A DNA stretch of 9,288 bases from NCBI GenBank assembly GCA_007116605.1, contig SKID01000252.1:1-9288 (forward strand), read 5' to 3'. The DNA comes from Tissierellia bacterium. Lineage in GTDB: Bacteria > Bacillota > Clostridia > Tissierellales > Dethiosulfatibacteraceae. The translations under genes were made by a program, and so were the position numbers. This document shows positions 7,693-9,288 of this stretch, piece by piece. Below the pieces are notes generated by a model that searched no databases, was not told where the DNA came from, and saw nothing but the letters and a program-made list of their open reading frames with translations. How positions within the stretch are numbered: position 1 is the first letter of the stretch; every line of letters starts with the position of its first letter.

Positions 7693-8572
7693 TATCAGCC
7701 AGTTGATCTAATATGTGTTTTAAATCTTGCTTTTCAAACTGGTATTTCTTGTTGCAAAAATGACAGATGATTTCTGCTTTTTCATCTTGTTCGTAAATAT
7801 CATTAAGCTCATCATAACCCAATGATATTAATACTTGTTCCATTCTTTCCTGTGTGCAATCACAAAAATACATCACTGGAATTTTTTCTGTTATCTCCAA
7901 CTCAAAGTCTTTTAAAATATTCTTTGCAATCATTTCTAAAGAATCTTCTGTATCAAAATAACTGGATACTTGATTCATTTGTCTAATTGCGTTTTCTACA
8001 CTTGCTATTTCTTCTTCGACTAATCCTGGCATCAATTGAAGCATAAAGCCACCTGCACTTTTAACACTGCCATCCACATCTATTAAAACTCCCAAAGCTA
8101 CTACTGTAGGTTGCTGCTCTGAGTAAAAAAAGTAAGCCGCAATATCATCACCAATTTCCCCAGATACCAGTTTAGAGCTTCCTGAATAGGGCTCCTTTAA
8201 TCCACTATCTTTAATGAGTTGAAAATATCCTTCTTTTCCAACGGCATTGCCAACATCTAATTTCCCATTTTCTTTTGCTGGCAAATCAATGTGTGGGTTC
8301 TCTACATAACCTTTGACTTGACCATTATTATTAGCAGTCACTAGTATCGTTCCTAAAGGTCCACCTCCGTTTATTCTTAAAGTCACCTTGTCTTTTTCAT
8401 TTTTTAAGGTATAACCAATCATCAAACCTGCCGTCAACATGCGTCCTAATGCAGCTGTAGCTACAGGGCTTGTTTGATGGAATTGTCTTGCTTGCTCTAC
8501 CACTTCTTTTGTATTCAGCACAAAAAAACGAAACATTAATTGTTTATCTATGCCTCTAATCATTTCAGTCAT
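7664..8572 (-). CDS. hslO: Hsp33 redox-regulated holdase chaperone
   Basis: This is a cytosolic holdase that is inactive while its four cysteines bind zinc, and is activated by oxidation and unfolding to protect proteins during peroxide or hypochlorite stress. At 302 residues it is close to the usual 290-300. The N-terminal domain shows SPVATAALGRML (35-46) and RINGGGPLG (66-74). The C-terminal redox switch is intact: CDC at 237-239 and CHFC at 270-273, the CxC...CxxC zinc site. The start is set by AAAGGAG seven bases upstream and overlaps the methyltransferase stop by 8 bases; an internal ATG at codon 4 has poorer spacing. Unusually, the protein ends THACDC, giving a second CxC (Cys300, Cys302) after the zinc domain. 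Those codons lie inside the overlap with the next gene, so the tail may be a by-product of the overlap or an additional redox or metal ligand. Confidence 0.95.
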   Translation of the reverse strand: MTEMIRGIDKQLMFRFFVLNTKEVVEQARQFHQTSPVATAALGRMLTAGLMIGYTLKNEKDKVTLRINGGGPLGTILVTANNNGQVKGYVENPHIDLPAKENGKLDVGNAVGKEGYFQLIKDSGLKEPYSGSSKLVSGEIGDDIAAYFFYSEQQPTVVALGVLIDVDGSVKSAGGFMLQLMPGLVEEEIASVENAIRQMNQVSSYFDTEDSLEMIAKNILKDFELEITEKIPVMYFCDCTQERMEQVLISLGYDELNDIYEQDEKAEIICHFCNKKYQFEKQDLKHILDQLADNGSTHACDC

Positions 8573-9288
8573 CTATCTTCTCCTTTCTTTTGGTAACAAA
8601 TACGATTCTCTCTGTCTCTGTACGAACTCGATTGTTCGTATAATCATCAAATGTGCGAACCTTTTCAAATCCATTTTTTTGAAGTAAATTGCAAATAACC
8701 TTCTCATCATGGGCTTTTTGTGTTTGATGTTCCATCATCCTTTGATATAAACCTTTATCTTTTTTAACAAAAAAATTCAACATCATGTCACATGTTTTCT
8801 GTGTGGTATCATATTCATTTTCCCAGACTAAAAAAACAGAGTCTTCATCACTCACAATGGTTTTCCCTTGCAAAATATTCTCAAACTTATACACACTACT
8901 CATGTCAAAAACAAATGTCGCACCTGGTTTCAGATGTTTATAGACACATTGGAAAAATTTGTCGATTTCCTTATTATCCATTAAATAATTAATGCCATCA
9001 CAAGAACAAAATGCACCACCATAAATACTGTTTGTTTCAAAATCTGTCATGTCCATTTTAAAAACCCTTACGCGATTAAACATTCTAAGTTTAGCATAGG
9101 CTACTGTTAGCATATCTGATGAACAATCAATCGCGTCAATTCTCCAATCATTTTTTGCGAAAACTTCAGTAGCGTTACCCGTGCCACAAGCAAGCTCTAA
9201 AATACGTTCATTTGAATCAAAAAACTGACAAATCCAATCCACCCACTTATCATAAGGTACATCTCTCATTAATTCATCATAAATGGAG
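8565..9288 (-). CDS. Class I SAM-dependent methyltransferase (5' end cut by window edge)
   Basis: A Rossmann-fold methyltransferase of the Methyltransf_25/11 type. Numbering from the internal ATG at 9269, motif I is ILELACGTG (23-31), the acidic residue of motif II is Asp48 (IDAIDCS), followed by an MDMTDF segment (72-77) and FCSCDGINYL (87-96), a post-motif seen in this family. The substrate cannot be predicted. The ATG at 9269 is not the true start: the frame stays open to the right edge and the upstream codons read SIYDEL, continuing into MRDVPYDKW. This matches the usual IYDELM.DVPYD start region of the family, so only a short N-terminal piece (probably around ten residues) is missing. 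The gene is the first visible member of the operon and its stop overlaps hslO by 8 bases. An operon promoter, if it lies near this gene, would be beyond the window. Confidence 0.88.
   Translation of the reverse strand, partial: SIYDELMRDVPYDKWVDWICQFFDSNERILELACGTGNATEVFAKNDWRIDAIDCSSDMLTVAYAKLRMFNRVRVFKMDMTDFETNSIYGGAFCSCDGINYLMDNKEIDKFFQCVYKHLKPGATFVFDMSSVYKFENILQGKTIVSDEDSVFLVWENEYDTTQKTCDMMLNFFVKKDKGLYQRMMEHQTQKAHDEKVICNLLQKNGFEKVRTFDDYTNNRVRTETERIVFVTKRKEKIDD
8580..8586 (-). promoter_or_regulatory. Shine-Dalgarno site of hslO
   Basis: AAAGGAG lies seven bases upstream of the hslO ATG at 8572, inside the end of the methyltransferase gene. It favours this ATG over the in-frame ATG three codons later. 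Confidence 0.85.

Larger units (their letters stand above)
1..9288 (-). other. Operon: methyltransferase-hslO-DUF6873-like-yhaM-addB-addA
   Basis: Six genes run in the same direction with junctions of 8-, 29- and 4-base overlap, a 9-base gap and a 17-base overlap. No hairpin followed by a T-run and no convincing promoter is visible between them. Co-transcription is inferred from this packing. Both ends of the operon are outside the window. Confidence 0.85.

Noticed and set aside
8792..8992. Plus-strand open frame of 66 codons opposite the methyltransferase gene
   Set aside because: It is a shadow of the methyltransferase coding sequence, without a ribosome binding site or family resemblance.
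1..9288. Defence system, mobile element, CRISPR array or RNA gene
   Set aside because: No direct-repeat array, terminal inverted repeats, transposase or integrase motifs, or tRNA/rRNA-like segments were seen, and essentially every base lies in a well-supported housekeeping or conserved gene.

Overview
The window is a dense, wholly coding stretch from a low-G+C Gram-positive bacterium, most likely a member of the Clostridia. The evidence is strong A+T bias, AGA/TTA/ATT-rich codon use, AGGAGG-type ribosome binding sites, the Firmicutes-type AddA/AddB pair (instead of RecBCD), a YhaM-type exonuclease and a DUF6873-like protein. I cannot name a genus.

Every real gene lies on the minus strand, so the operon reads from the right edge to the left edge: class I SAM-dependent methyltransferase (5' end cut by the right edge) -> hslO (Hsp33) -> DUF6873-like protein -> yhaM-type HD exonuclease -> addB -> addA (3' end cut by the left edge). 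The junctions are an 8-base overlap, a 29-base overlap, a 4-base ATGA overlap, a 9-base gap and a 17-base overlap. There is no intergenic space for a promoter or terminator, so this is almost certainly part of one polycistronic transcript with translational coupling. Both outer ends of the transcript lie outside the window.

Functionally, addB and addA encode the two subunits of the helicase-nuclease that resects double-strand breaks for RecA loading. The YhaM-type protein immediately upstream is a 3'->5' exonuclease with an OB fold and an HD domain. Upstream of these are a redox-activated holdase chaperone, a protein of unknown function, and a small-molecule or macromolecule methyltransferase. 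The left 2.6 kb, where no complete reading frame with a stop is present, is the first 878 codons of addA, covering the helicase motifs up to motif VI. Its nuclease domain lies beyond the edge.

I see no mobile element, CRISPR array, tRNA or rRNA gene, or clear defence island. The points worth a second look are local. AddB has no P-loop and cannot be extended upstream. yhaM and addB are in the same reading frame, separated by one TAG and three codons with a G7 tract. The long hslO overlap gives Hsp33 an extra CxC tail. The function of the DUF6873-like gene in this operon is unknown.
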